Position numbers and translations under genes: made by a program
NCBI GenBank assembly: GCA_949878745.1
Contig: CATLBH010000024.1
Span: 1 to 40,547, forward strand
Direction of reading: 5' to 3'
Length of the DNA stretch: 40,547 nucleotides
From: an uncultured Ruminiclostridium sp.
Lineage (GTDB): Bacteria > Bacillota > Clostridia > Oscillospirales > Ruminococcaceae
Part shown: positions 22,060-31,058 of the stretch, piece by piece
Layout of the letters: the number at the start of each line of letters is the position of its first letter
Numbering within the stretch: the stretch's first letter is position 1
Notes under the pieces: generated by a model
What the model was told of the DNA's origin: nothing
The model's database searches: none
What the model saw: only the letters and a program-made list of their open reading frames with translations

Positions 22060-23280
22060 ATGAGCAAGCTTAACAAGAAAAACGTGGAAGACCTTAACGT
22101 AAAAGGAAAAAAGGTTCTTGTCCGTGTGGACTTCAACGTTCCTCTTAAGGACGGAAAGATCACCAACGACAACAGAATCGTCGCCGCCCTCCCCACTATC
22201 AACAAGTTGGTTGAAAACGGCGCCAGAATCGTTCTCTGCTCCCACCTGGGAAAACCCAAGAACGGCCCCGAAGCGAAATTCTCCCTTAAGCCCGCCGCCG
22301 AAAGACTGGCCGAGTTGGTTAAGACAAAGGTAGTATTCGCCGCCGACGATACCGTTACCGGCGAGAACGCCAAAAAGGCTGTCGCCGAAATGAACGACGG
22401 CGAAATCGTTGTTCTTGAAAACACCCGCTTCAGAGGTGCGGACGAGACCAAGAACGGCGAAGGCTTCGCGAAAGAGCTGGGCGATCTCGTGGATAACGAG
22501 TTCTTCGTTATGGACGCTTTCGGCTCCGCTCACAGAGCCCACGCCTCCACGGCGGGCGTTACCAAGTTCGTTAAGGAAACCGCTGTCGGCTACCTTATGA
22601 ACAAGGAAATCGAATTCCTCGGAAACGCCGTTGAGAACCCTGTTCGTCCCTTCGTTGCCATTTTAGGTGGAGCGAAGGTGGCTGATAAGCTCAACGTTAT
22701 TTCCAACCTTCTGGAAAAATGCGATACCCTCATTATCGGCGGTGGTATGGCGTACACCTTCATAAAGGCTCAGGGCGGCCAAATCGGCACCTCCCTCGTA
22801 GACGAGGAAAAGCTCGATTACTGTAAGGAAATGCTGGAAAAGGCGAACAAATTGGGCAAAAAGCTGCTCCTTCCCGTTGACACCACCGTTGCCAAAGCCT
22901 TCCCCGACCCCATTGACGCGGCTATCGAAACCTCCGTCGTTGAAAGCGACAAGATTCCCGCCGATATGATGGGTCTCGACATCGGCCCCAAGACCATGGA
23001 GCTTTTCGCGGGCGAGGTAAAGTCCGCCAAAACCGTCGTATGGAACGGGCCCATGGGCGTATTTGAGAACCCCGTTCTCGCCGAAGGCACAAAGGCCGTG
23101 GCCAAGGCCCTCGCCGACACCGACGCCACCACCGTTATCGGCGGCGGAGACAGCGCGGCGGCCGTGGTACAGCTGGGCTACGCCGACAAAATGAGCCATA
23201 TCTCCACCGGCGGCGGCGCTTCCCTCGAATATCTGGAAGGAAAAGTCCTTCCCGGCATTGACGTGATCCAAGACAAGTAA
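22060..23280 (+). CDS. pgk: phosphoglycerate kinase
   Basis: 406 residues. [20 protein letters not shown] is the family signature; [37 protein letters not shown] and the ATP-site glycine loop [11 protein letters not shown] are present. It makes ATP from 1,3-bisphosphoglycerate. Codon use is strongly C-ending, as expected for a highly expressed gene. First gene of the glycolytic run with tpiA and gpmI; gapA is not adjacent. Confidence 0.98.
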   Translation: MSKLNKKNVEDLNVKGKKVLVRVDFNVPLKDGKITNDNRIVAALPTINKLVENGARIVLCSHLGKPKNGPEAKFSLKPAAERLAELVKTKVVFAADDTVTGENAKKAVAEMNDGEIVVLENTRFRGADETKNGEGFAKELGDLVDNEFFVMDAFGSAHRAHASTAGVTKFVKETAVGYLMNKEIEFLGNAVENPVRPFVAILGGAKVADKLNVISNLLEKCDTLIIGGGMAYTFIKAQGGQIGTSLVDEEKLDYCKEMLEKANKLGKKLLLPVDTTVAKAFPDPIDAAIETSVVESDKIPADMMGLDIGPKTMELFAGEVKSAKTVVWNGPMGVFENPVLAEGTKAVAKALADTDATTVIGGGDSAAAVVQLGYADKMSHISTGGGASLEYLEGKVLPGIDVIQDK

Positions 23281-23298
23281 AAAAATACGCGGACAAAG

Positions 23299-23353
23299 AG
23301 CAATACTGACTTTTCTGAAGCGTATTGCTAAAGGGCGGTTTTTCCGCCCTTTA
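23299..23353 (+). terminator. double hairpin after pgk
   Basis: GCAATAC/GTATTGC is followed by a 10-bp stem, TAAAGGGCGG/CCGCCCTTTA, with a TTTTT loop. The T-run after it is weak, so it may attenuate rather than stop transcription, or stabilise the 3' end of pgk mRNA. Confidence 0.6.
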
Positions 23354-23455
23354 ACGCTTTTATCCGCCTTGCCTACATTATTTTTTTGGGGGCACTCTGT
23401 CTTGTTTCCTGCCGACGTTTAACTTCTTAATTTACGAACGAAAAGGAGTCATACC

Positions 23456-23956
23456 GTGGATTTTAAAAACCTTGAAATACATTCTATCAAATCCTGCAGC
23501 GCAAGGCAGGCGAGAATAAGCGAATGCAGCTTTACCGACAGCGAAATACAAAGCTGTTTTATGGATTATACAAGGATTTTGGGATCGAGATGGGGCAGCG
23601 CTTCCTTTAAACAGATGTTTATGGAAAAAAGCCTGTTTGACGACGTAAATCTCAACGATTCCTCTTTTCTTAACCTCGCCCTGCTAAACACCGTTTTTGA
23701 CAGCTGCACACTTAACGGATCAAAGTTTAAAAAACTCGCCATGACCGACAGCGAATTCCACAGCGCCAATCTCGGCGGCACGAAATTTTTCGCCGCCGAC
23801 CTTCGGAATGTGGAAATCGGCGAAGACTGCGAACTGGAGGGCATGACAATAAACGGTATATCCGTTGTGGAAATGCTGAAGCTGTACAAGGAAAAACAAG
23901 GCGCGGAGAAAAACTTCTCCTCCGAAAAAGACGTAAAAGAACAAAAACAAGAATAA
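23456..23956 (+). CDS. pentapeptide-repeat-like protein
   Basis: 166 residues from a GTG seven bases after AGGAG. Residues 15-130 show repeated five-residue coils with central F/L and A/S/N (SECSFTDSEIQ, KSLFDDVNLNDSSF, NLALLNTVFDSCTLNGSKF, DSEFHSANLGGTKFFAADL), which fold as a right-handed quadrilateral beta helix. The tail is charged. Its role is unknown; some relatives mimic DNA or shield gyrase, but nothing here shows that. It lies 22 bp before tpiA, so it is translated within the glycolytic operon. Confidence 0.75.
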   Translation: MDFKNLEIHSIKSCSARQARISECSFTDSEIQSCFMDYTRILGSRWGSASFKQMFMEKSLFDDVNLNDSSFLNLALLNTVFDSCTLNGSKFKKLAMTDSEFHSANLGGTKFFAADLRNVEIGEDCELEGMTINGISVVEMLKLYKEKQGAEKNFSSEKDVKEQKQE

Positions 23957-23978
23957 AAAAACTGAAAGGTGAAACAAA

Positions 23979-24749
23979 ATGAAAAAGAACGTAAGAAAGG
24001 CAGTAATTGCCGGTAACTGGAAAATGAACAAGACCCGTCCCGAAGCGAAAGCGCTTATCGAAGCCATGAAACCTTTGGTTTCCGACGCGGGCTGCGAAGT
24101 GGTGATCTGCACCCCTTACACCAATCTTGAAACCGCGGTGGAGATGACTGAGGGAACAAACATAAAAGTCGGAGCGGAAAACGTTCACTTTGAAAAGTCG
24201 GGAGCCTTCACCGGTGAAATTTCCGCCGATATGCTTACCGAAATCGGCGTTGAATACGTAATAATCGGCCACAGCGAACGGAGACAGTATTTCGGCGAAA
24301 CCGACGAAACGGTGAACAAGAGAACAAAGGCCGCTTTATCCGCGGGTCTTAAGCCCATAGTATGCGTAGGCGAGCTGCTCTGGGAAAGAGAATGCAACAT
24401 TACCGAGGAAGTGGTGGGTCGTCAGATTAAGCTTGACTTTTACGATGTTTCCGCCGAGGATATCAAAAAGTGCGTTATCGCTTACGAGCCCGTTTGGGCG
24501 ATAGGCACCGGAAAGACCGCCACCGCCGAACAGGCGGAAGAGGTATGCGCCTTTATCCGCGGAAAACTTGCCGACCTTTACGGAAACGACGTCGCTCAGG
24601 CGGTAACCGTTCAGTACGGCGGCTCCATGAACGCGGGCAACGCGGCGGAGCTTCTCTCGAAAGAAAATATCGACGGCGGACTTATCGGCGGCGCCAGCCT
24701 TAAAGCCCCCGATTTCGCTGAGATAGTAAAAGCCGCCACAAACGGTTAA
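23979..24749 (+). CDS. tpiA: triosephosphate isomerase
   Basis: 256 residues. GNWKMNKT holds the substrate lysine, IIGHSERRQYFGE the catalytic histidine, and AYEPVWAIGTGKTAT the catalytic glutamate and loop 6; QYGGSMN closes the phosphate site. Interconverts glyceraldehyde-3-phosphate and dihydroxyacetone phosphate. Ends 30 bp before gpmI. Confidence 0.98.
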   Translation: MKKNVRKAVIAGNWKMNKTRPEAKALIEAMKPLVSDAGCEVVICTPYTNLETAVEMTEGTNIKVGAENVHFEKSGAFTGEISADMLTEIGVEYVIIGHSERRQYFGETDETVNKRTKAALSAGLKPIVCVGELLWERECNITEEVVGRQIKLDFYDVSAEDIKKCVIAYEPVWAIGTGKTATAEQAEEVCAFIRGKLADLYGNDVAQAVTVQYGGSMNAGNAAELLSKENIDGGLIGGASLKAPDFAEIVKAATNG

Positions 24750-24779
24750 TTTCAGACAAAAGAAAGGAACATTATTTAT

Positions 24780-26360
24780 ATGAAAGCTAAAAAACCGATT
24801 TTATTGGTGGTAATGGACGGAGTGGGATTCAGCAAGACGGGTCTTGGCGATGCGGTAACCCTCGCCAACACACCCACCCTTGACTGGCTTCTGCAAAACT
24901 GTCCTCATACAAGACTCAAGGCACACGGCGGCGCGGTGGGTCTTCCCTCCGACGACGATATGGGCAACAGCGAGGTGGGACACAACGCCATCGGCTGCGG
25001 TCAAATTTACTCCCAAGGCGCAAAGCTGGTGAACGAGTCAATAGAAAGCGGAAAAATGTACGGCTCCGACACCTGGAAAGAGGTAGTGTCCAACGTAAAG
25101 AAAAACGGCTCCGCGCTGCACTTTATCGGACTCCTCTCCGACGGAAACGTACACTCCAACATCTCCCACCTTTTCAGTATGCTTGAAGAAGCCAAAAAAG
25201 AGGGCGTAGCCAAGGCAAGAATACACATTCTTCTTGACGGACGCGACGTACCCGCCACCAGCGCCCTCACCTACGTTGAACAGCTGGAAAACAAGCTTTC
25301 CGAGCTGAACGGCGGCGGCTTCGACGGAAAAATCGCCAGCGGCGGCGGAAGAATGAAGGTAACCATGGATCGCTACCAGGCTAACTGGGGAATGGTGGAA
25401 TTGGGCTGGAAAACTCACGTAAAAGGCGAGGGAAGACAGTTCAGCTCCGCCAAAGAAGCCATCGAAACCTACCGCGGCGAAATAGAGGGAGTAATCGACC
25501 AGGATCTTCCCGCCTTTGTCATCGCCGAAAACGGAGAAGCCGTGGGAAAAATCAACGATAAGGACAGCGTGGTTCTCTACAACTTCCGCGGCGACCGCGC
25601 GATAGAGCTTTCCATGGCCTTTGACAACGACATATTCACCTTCTTTGACAGAGGCCCGAAGCCCGATGTGGTATACGCGGGAATGTTACAGTACGACGGC
25701 GATCTTAAACTCCCCAAGCGCTACCTTGTAAATCCTCCCGAAATCAAGGATACCCTTTCCGAGCTTCTGGTGAACAACGGATACAAACAGTACGCGGTGA
25801 GCGAAACCCAGAAATACGGTCACGTTACCTACTTCTGGAACGGCAACAGAAGCGCCAAGTTCAGCGAGGAGCTGGAAACCTTCAAGGAGATTCCCTCCGA
25901 CAACGTAAGCTTCGATCAGCGCCCCTGGATGAAATCGGCGGAAATAACCGACGACCTTATAGAAGTGATTAAGAGCGGTGAATACGACTTTATTCGCTGC
26001 AACTTCCCCAACGGCGATATGGTGGGACATACGGGAAGCCTTGACAGCACCATTATCGGCGTGGAAAGCGTGGATCTGGGTCTTGAAAGGCTTAAAAAAG
26101 TCTGCGACGAGTGCAAAGTTACCATGCTTGTAACCGCCGACCACGGAAACGCCGACGAAATGGTGGAAAGAAACAAAAAGGGCGAGCTTGCGGTAAGAAC
26201 CGCCCACTCCCTTAACCCCGTGCCCTTCATCATTTACGATTCCGAAACCGAATACGAGATTATCCCCTCGGATAAATATGGATTGGCGAATATCGCGCCT
26301 ACCGTAGCGAAAATGTTCGGCCTTAAGGCTCCCGATTGCTGGGAAGCCTCGATGATCTGA
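24780..26360 (+). CDS. gpmI: 2,3-bisphosphoglycerate-independent phosphoglycerate mutase
   Basis: 526 residues, slightly longer than the usual 510. The alkaline-phosphatase-like domain has VVMDGVGFSKTGLGDAVTLA and DDDMGNSEVGHNAIG with the phosphoserine, and VTADHGNADEM with metal ligands. The phosphotransferase insert has LLSDGNVHSNISHLF and HILLDGRDVPATSA, GGGRMKVTMDRYQANWGMVE. Needs Mn2+. Last gene of the operon, followed by a strong terminator. Confidence 0.97.
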   Translation: MKAKKPILLVVMDGVGFSKTGLGDAVTLANTPTLDWLLQNCPHTRLKAHGGAVGLPSDDDMGNSEVGHNAIGCGQIYSQGAKLVNESIESGKMYGSDTWKEVVSNVKKNGSALHFIGLLSDGNVHSNISHLFSMLEEAKKEGVAKARIHILLDGRDVPATSALTYVEQLENKLSELNGGGFDGKIASGGGRMKVTMDRYQANWGMVELGWKTHVKGEGRQFSSAKEAIETYRGEIEGVIDQDLPAFVIAENGEAVGKINDKDSVVLYNFRGDRAIELSMAFDNDIFTFFDRGPKPDVVYAGMLQYDGDLKLPKRYLVNPPEIKDTLSELLVNNGYKQYAVSETQKYGHVTYFWNGNRSAKFSEELETFKEIPSDNVSFDQRPWMKSAEITDDLIEVIKSGEYDFIRCNFPNGDMVGHTGSLDSTIIGVESVDLGLERLKKVCDECKVTMLVTADHGNADEMVERNKKGELAVRTAHSLNPVPFIIYDSETEYEIIPSDKYGLANIAPTVAKMFGLKAPDCWEASMI

Positions 26361-26371
26361 TAAAATCGGCG

Positions 26372-26422
26372 AAGCCGCCGTCCATGAGGCAAAAGCTGTC
26401 TCACGGACGGCGGCTTATTTTT
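26372..26422 (+). terminator. terminator of the glycolytic operon
   Basis: AAGCCGCCGTCC/GGACGGCGGCTT is a 12-bp stem with a further TGAG/CTCA inner pair, followed by ATTTTTT. Confidence 0.9.
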
Positions 26423-26429
26423 TATAAAC

Positions 26430-26753
26430 TCACTTTATCCGACATACCGTCAGCTTCTTCCCATAAGTGCTTACGCCGATAACCTCCTTTGAATATGAAA
26501 CCTTAGGCGGAATAAATATAACGTCATTTACCTTAAATCCCTTATAATTGCCCTTTATATCGATTCTCCCGAGATTAGTCACGCCTATATCGCGGATTTT
26601 TTTATCGGTATATTTCATTATTTCGGCCATTCTTTCCGATAACGGATCGGAAAAACAGCCGTACTTATACAAAAGCACCGAATCCATCAGCGTTGGACTA
26701 AGCTCCGCCAAAAACATCAAAACAAAATATTTCGCGTTGTATTGTTCAGCTTT
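26430..26753 (-). pseudogene. condensation-domain/alcohol-acetyltransferase-like C-terminal fragment
   Basis: The open frame runs from a stop at 26754-26756 to 26430, about 107 codons, with no ribosome site at any start. VTNLGRIDIKGNYKGFKVND, then VIFIPP and GVSTYGKKLTV resemble the last third of CoA-dependent acyltransferases of the condensation fold, where a conserved N-x-G-R precedes the final strands. The HHxxxDG catalytic region that should lie upstream is absent. Read as a truncated relic; a short stand-alone protein is less likely. Confidence 0.5.
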
Positions 26754-26866
26754 TTATAAATAATTTTGTGCAATCCGCAAAGATTCCTCTCAAAATTCAG
26801 TCTTTCCGATGTAATCTACTTTTTCACTCCTATAATCCGCCTTTCCAAAAAATATCGCAAACTCGG

Positions 26867-27634
26867 CTAATCCACGATATATTTCCTTATAGAATTCACC
26901 CAAATTTTCATAACCAATCGCTGGGGCAAAAGCTTCGAGTTAAGGTGTAAAAACTTCGTGTACAAAGAGCACACCGACATATCCCGCCTTTTCTCCGCGT
27001 CCTTAAGAGCGGTTTTTACAACACTTTCCGCCGAAACGATTCCGGGAAACCTGACCCTTCGCCCGTTTATCTCCTTTGACAGCATTTCAGTGTCGACCCA
27101 GCCTGGGCATACCGCCGTAACGCAAATTCCCGTCCCTTTAAGCTCCGCGTTGAGAGACCTTGAATAACTGCGTTCAAAAGCCTTTGAAGCGGCGTAAAGA
27201 TTGATATACGGATTTGGCTGAAAGGCGGAAGCGGAGGAAACGTTCAGAATATTGCTCCCCGCTTTCATATAGGGTATACAAAGTCCGCAAAGAAGCACGG
27301 GGGGCTTACAGTTAACGTCAACGGTACGTATTATTTCCTCCCGCGAAAAATCCTTATATGAAGCCATTTTCGCTATACCCGCATTATTTATCAGGAAACG
27401 TATATCCGGTTTTTCTTCCGAAAGCATACCGCCTATCTTGTCTATACCGCCCGTTTCCGACAGGTCGACCCGAACGGGCAGCACCCTTTCGCCGTACTTT
27501 TTCCGAAGCCCTTCCAGCTTCTCTCCGTTCCTCGCCACCGCCCACACCCGAACAATATCAAGGCTCAGTAGTTGTTTTACAAACTCCTCCCCTATACCTC
27601 CCGTGGCGCCGGTTACAACAGCCGTTTTTTTCAT
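26867..27634 (-). CDS. short-chain dehydrogenase/reductase
   Basis: 255 residues. VVTGATGGIGEEFV (8-15) binds the nucleotide, LINNAGIAKMASY stabilises the fold, and the SSASAF...YAASKAF pair gives the Ser/Tyr/Lys catalytic set; CPGWVDTEM follows. A C-terminal helix of about 35 basic/hydrophobic residues may touch membrane. It starts inside the stop of the TetR gene (ATGA), so its expression is tied to that regulator. Substrate unknown. Confidence 0.88.
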   Translation of the reverse strand: MKKTAVVTGATGGIGEEFVKQLLSLDIVRVWAVARNGEKLEGLRKKYGERVLPVRVDLSETGGIDKIGGMLSEEKPDIRFLINNAGIAKMASYKDFSREEIIRTVDVNCKPPVLLCGLCIPYMKAGSNILNVSSASAFQPNPYINLYAASKAFERSYSRSLNAELKGTGICVTAVCPGWVDTEMLSKEINGRRVRFPGIVSAESVVKTALKDAEKRRDMSVCSLYTKFLHLNSKLLPQRLVMKIWVNSIRKYIVD

Positions 27635-28227
27635 TTTAAAACCGTCCTTTCCAGATCATCGGCGGAAATCATTTCGTAATGCGTGGTAAACAGGCTTTTC
27701 AGAGCGTACAAATAAACCACCCCCCAATAATAATCCGCCAGCTTCATCGGGGAGCCCTCAACCGCCGTCCCCTCCCTTTGTCCCTGCTCTATTATCTTCG
27801 CGGTAAGGGAAAAAATTTCGCTTTGATAGCTTGTGTCCAAAGCGGAACAATCCCCGCTCCCTTCCAACATAATCTGTGTGTTTAAGGCAATTTTGGCGGC
27901 AAACATTTCGTCGTTCTTAAGGCGCTCCAATACCCTTTCCGACAGCTTCCCCAGCTTGACCCTCGCGGACAAAGGAAGGCGGGAAAGCACCCTGACCTGC
28001 CTTAATTCCTCTTTATAATCGGCGATACGGAGTATTTCCTTAAATAAATCCTCCTTCGATTCAAAATAAACGTATATCGTCCCCTGTGCTATCCGAATGT
28101 TCCGCGACAAATCGCTTATTTTTGTCCCCGCGAAGCCGTTTCTCGCGAAATACAGCAGGGATTTCCGCAAAATGGTGTTTCTCATTTCCTCCCGAATCTC
28201 CCGACAGCGCTCTTTCGACTTAGGCAT
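27631..28227 (-). CDS. TetR-family repressor
   Basis: 198 residues. The N-terminal HTH reads LLYFARNGFAGTKISDLSRN and IAQGTIYVYFESKEDLFKEI, diagnostic for TetR. The C-terminal helical ligand domain is family-specific. A 22-bp perfect dyad lies just downstream of its -10 box, so it very likely represses itself and the co-transcribed SDR until a ligand binds. Confidence 0.92.
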   Translation of the reverse strand: MPKSKERCREIREEMRNTILRKSLLYFARNGFAGTKISDLSRNIRIAQGTIYVYFESKEDLFKEILRIADYKEELRQVRVLSRLPLSARVKLGKLSERVLERLKNDEMFAAKIALNTQIMLEGSGDCSALDTSYQSEIFSLTAKIIEQGQREGTAVEGSPMKLADYYWGVVYLYALKSLFTTHYEMISADDLERTVLK

Positions 28228-28247
28228 TTTTTACCCCCCTTTTTCAA

Positions 28248-28269
28248 TGAATGAATTTTTATTCATTCA
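28248..28269. promoter_or_regulatory. TetR operator
   Basis: TGAATGAAT-TTTT-ATTCATTCA, 9-bp perfect arms, lies between the -10 box and the start codon of the TetR gene on the minus strand. AATGAATG-type half sites are common for TetR repressors. Confidence 0.75.
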
Positions 28270-28270
28270 T

Positions 28271-28299
28271 AGTATAGCACAAACCCGCAAAAATTTCAA
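28271..28299 (-). promoter_or_regulatory. promoter of the TetR-SDR operon
   Basis: TTGAAA (28294-28299) and TATACT (28271-28276), 17-bp spacer, minus strand, one base away from the operator. Confidence 0.75.
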
Positions 28300-28335
28300 T
28301 AGATTTTCCGTTTTTTGATTTTTTTGTGAAACCTA

Positions 28336-28364
28336 TGGAAATTTAAAGCAAAATATGCTATACT
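28336..28364 (+). promoter_or_regulatory. ymfF promoter
   Basis: TGGAAA (28336-28341) and TATACT (28359-28364) with a 17-bp spacer on the plus strand, 40 bp before ymfF. Confidence 0.5.
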
Positions 28365-28404
28365 AAATATAATTGTTATCTTATAAGTATGAAAGGTCGA
28401 AATT

Positions 28405-29694
28405 ATGCCGAATAAATTTCAGCGCCATGAGATAGGAAAAGAAGTATTTTTCAGCAGTATCACCGATCCCCGCTTCAAATTCAATATGATATCGGTCAGC
28501 TTTTTGGTTCCCCTTTCGGAGGAAACGGCGTCGGAATACGCCTTAATCTCCCGCGTTATCGATAAAGCCTGCCACGAATACCCCACGTTCCCGAAGCTGA
28601 GCAACAAGCTGTCCTCGCTGTATAACGCCAGACTCAACACAGGCGTTATCCCCTTCGGAGATTCACAGGTGGTCGGCGTCGATATAGAATATATCGACAA
28701 CAAATACGCCCTTGAAAACGAAAAAGTGGAAGAAGAGGCGATAAAGATACTGTTAAGCTGTATGCTGAACCCGCTGCTGGAAAACGGCGTTTTTCCCGAA
28801 AAGACCGTTTCATTGGAAAAAAAGATACTTATCGACGATATAGAATCGGAAATCAACGATAAACAATCTTATGCCAACCACAGATCGGATCAGATTATGT
28901 ATAAGGACGAGCCCGCCTCCGTCAGAGCCTTGGGAAGCGTGGAACAGGCGAAAAGAGTAACCCCACTCACCGCCTATAACGCCTATAAAAGACTTTTGAA
29001 GCACGCGCGGGTGGAAATAGTCTGCTCCGGGTGCAGCGACTTTTCCGCCGCCGAAAAATCCGTTTCAAAAGCCTTTTCACAGCTTGAGAGAGGCGATTTT
29101 TTCAGATGCGCCACTTTAAAAAGCCCCCTTAAGCCCGCTCCCCGCCGCGTTTACGAAGAAATGCCCATAAATCAAAGCAAGCTTGTTATGGGTTTTAAAA
29201 CCGACTGTGAAAACTACCCCGCCTTATCCCTTATGAGCGCGGTTTACGGAGGCACCTCCACCTCCAAGCTGTTTATGAACGTAAGGGAAAAGCTGTCTCT
29301 TTGCTACTACTGCTGGTCGGGGGCGGACAGGTATAAAGGCGCCTTGACGGTAACCGGCGGCGTGGACAGGGAAAACCTCGAAAAAGCGGAAAAGGAAATT
29401 ACAGCGCAGCTGGAAGCGGTCAAAAACGGGGATTTCACCGACGAGGATATGGAACAGGCGAAAATGTACCGCAAAAACGGACTTAAAGCCTATAACGACT
29501 ATCTGAAAAGTATGGCTGCCTGGTACCTTATGTGCATTTACAACGACGATATAAAATCCCCCGAGGACGCGATAAAGGAAAGCGACGCCGTAACAAGGGA
29601 AGAAATCATAGAATCCGCCCGCTCGGTAAATCTTGACACGGTATACGCCCTTATACCATACGAAAGTGAAAATAAAAAGGAGGCCCTTGATTGA
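28405..29694 (+). CDS. ymfF: M16-family protein YmfF (non-catalytic partner)
   Basis: 429 residues of M16 peptidase fold: MISVSFLVPLSEETASEYAL at the start and MGFKTDCENYPALSLMSAVYGGTSTSKLF in the second lobe. It lacks the HxxEH zinc motif, as YmfF proteins do. In NCBI nomenclature the pair is linked to EF-P 5-aminopentanol modification, an association by context. It overlaps ymfH by four bases, so the two subunits are coupled and may form a heterodimeric chamber. Confidence 0.85.
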   Translation: MPNKFQRHEIGKEVFFSSITDPRFKFNMISVSFLVPLSEETASEYALISRVIDKACHEYPTFPKLSNKLSSLYNARLNTGVIPFGDSQVVGVDIEYIDNKYALENEKVEEEAIKILLSCMLNPLLENGVFPEKTVSLEKKILIDDIESEINDKQSYANHRSDQIMYKDEPASVRALGSVEQAKRVTPLTAYNAYKRLLKHARVEIVCSGCSDFSAAEKSVSKAFSQLERGDFFRCATLKSPLKPAPRRVYEEMPINQSKLVMGFKTDCENYPALSLMSAVYGGTSTSKLFMNVREKLSLCYYCWSGADRYKGALTVTGGVDRENLEKAEKEITAQLEAVKNGDFTDEDMEQAKMYRKNGLKAYNDYLKSMAAWYLMCIYNDDIKSPEDAIKESDAVTREEIIESARSVNLDTVYALIPYESENKKEALD

Positions 29695-30986
29695 ACAGTC
29701 ACAAGGAAATAATAAAAAGCGCGGGAATAGGCGAACAGTATCTGAGAATAAAACACCCCTGCGGCTGCACCATATGTCTTTATCCCATGGAGGGCTTCAG
29801 CACCGTTTACGCCATGTACGGCGTAAACTTCGGCTCGCTTGACGAAGCGTTTAAAAAAGAAAACGAGGTAGGCTTTACCTCGGTGCCGAAAGGGACCGCC
29901 CATTTCCTCGAGCACAAGCTTTTTGAAAAAAAGGACGGCAGCGCCTTTGACCTCTTCGGAAAAACGGGGGCTAACGCCAACGCCTTCACGTCCTTTGATA
30001 AGACCGCCTACCTGTTTTATTGCTCCCAAAAATTCGAGGAAAATCTGGAAATCCTTTTGAACTTTGTTCAGGAACCGTATTTTACCGACGAAACGGTGGA
30101 AAAAGAAAAAGGCATTATAGAACAGGAAATTATGATGTACGAGGACGACCCGAGCTGGCGCCTGTATATGAACAGCTATCTGGCGGCATTTCATAATCAT
30201 CCCATTCGAATTCCCATAGCGGGAACAAAGGAGAGTATCGCCGATATCGATAAGGAAACCCTTTACAATTGCTATAACGCCTTTTATGCTCCGAACAACG
30301 CCTATATTTCCATAGCGGGAGGCTTTGACCCGAATAAGGCGCTTGAAATATGCGACAGGCTGCTTAAGACCGGTTCCGGGAGAAAAACGGAAAGACTTAC
30401 GGTCGAAGAGCCGTATGAAATAAAGGAAAAAACGATAAAAGCCAAGCTCCCCTGCTCCAAGCCAATGTTCGAAATTTTGTACAAATTTCCCGAAATGACC
30501 CCCGCCGAATCAAACAAGGCCTATATAGTGTACGACATTATGCTTGAGGTATGTCTCGGAAAAACCTCCTCCTTTTATACGGAAATGTATGAACAGGAGC
30601 TGTTGGACGGCGGCTTCAGCGTGGGCGCTTACGGTATGCGCGGCTTGTTTATGTGCTATATTTCGGGGGATTCAAAGGATCCAGAGCTGCTTCTTGGAAA
30701 AATAAACGCGGAGCTTAAGCGCTTAAGAACCGAGCTTCCCGACAAAACCGAGTTTGAAAACATAAAAAAGCGCACCTACGGAAGTCTTTTAAGCAGCTAC
30801 AGCGACGTGGCAACGGGTGCCAACGCGATGTTAAACGCGGAAATGATGGGAATTACCGCATTTGACAGCGTCGAAACGGCTTCGGCGGTAACCTATGAGG
30901 AAATAATCGAAGCCCTTAGGACAATCGACCTCGACAACTGCTCCATTTCCATAGTGGAGCCGGCACCCGATCAAGTCAACGCTTGA
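29691..30986 (+). CDS. ymfH: M16-family zinc peptidase YmfH
   Basis: 431 residues from a TTG at 29691 with GGAGG seven bases upstream, inside ymfF. The zinc motif is HFLEH (H71, E74, H75), with the downstream glutamate in EKGIIEQEIMMYEDDP. It is the catalytic partner of YmfF. The start is non-ATG but the ribosome site and the -4 overlap decide it. Confidence 0.88.
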   Translation: MNSHKEIIKSAGIGEQYLRIKHPCGCTICLYPMEGFSTVYAMYGVNFGSLDEAFKKENEVGFTSVPKGTAHFLEHKLFEKKDGSAFDLFGKTGANANAFTSFDKTAYLFYCSQKFEENLEILLNFVQEPYFTDETVEKEKGIIEQEIMMYEDDPSWRLYMNSYLAAFHNHPIRIPIAGTKESIADIDKETLYNCYNAFYAPNNAYISIAGGFDPNKALEICDRLLKTGSGRKTERLTVEEPYEIKEKTIKAKLPCSKPMFEILYKFPEMTPAESNKAYIVYDIMLEVCLGKTSSFYTEMYEQELLDGGFSVGAYGMRGLFMCYISGDSKDPELLLGKINAELKRLRTELPDKTEFENIKKRTYGSLLSSYSDVATGANAMLNAEMMGITAFDSVETASAVTYEEIIEALRTIDLDNCSISIVEPAPDQVNA

Positions 30987-31058
30987 CATAAAAAACACAA
31001 TAAGACATTAAGAAAGGACGGCCAAACGCCGAAAATTCGGCGAGCTGAAAAAGGATTT

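Noticed and set aside
22663-23271. Long antisense frames over pgk, tpiA, gpmI, ymfH and obgE
   Set aside because: All mirror highly biased coding sequence and show no motif, promoter or ribosome site.
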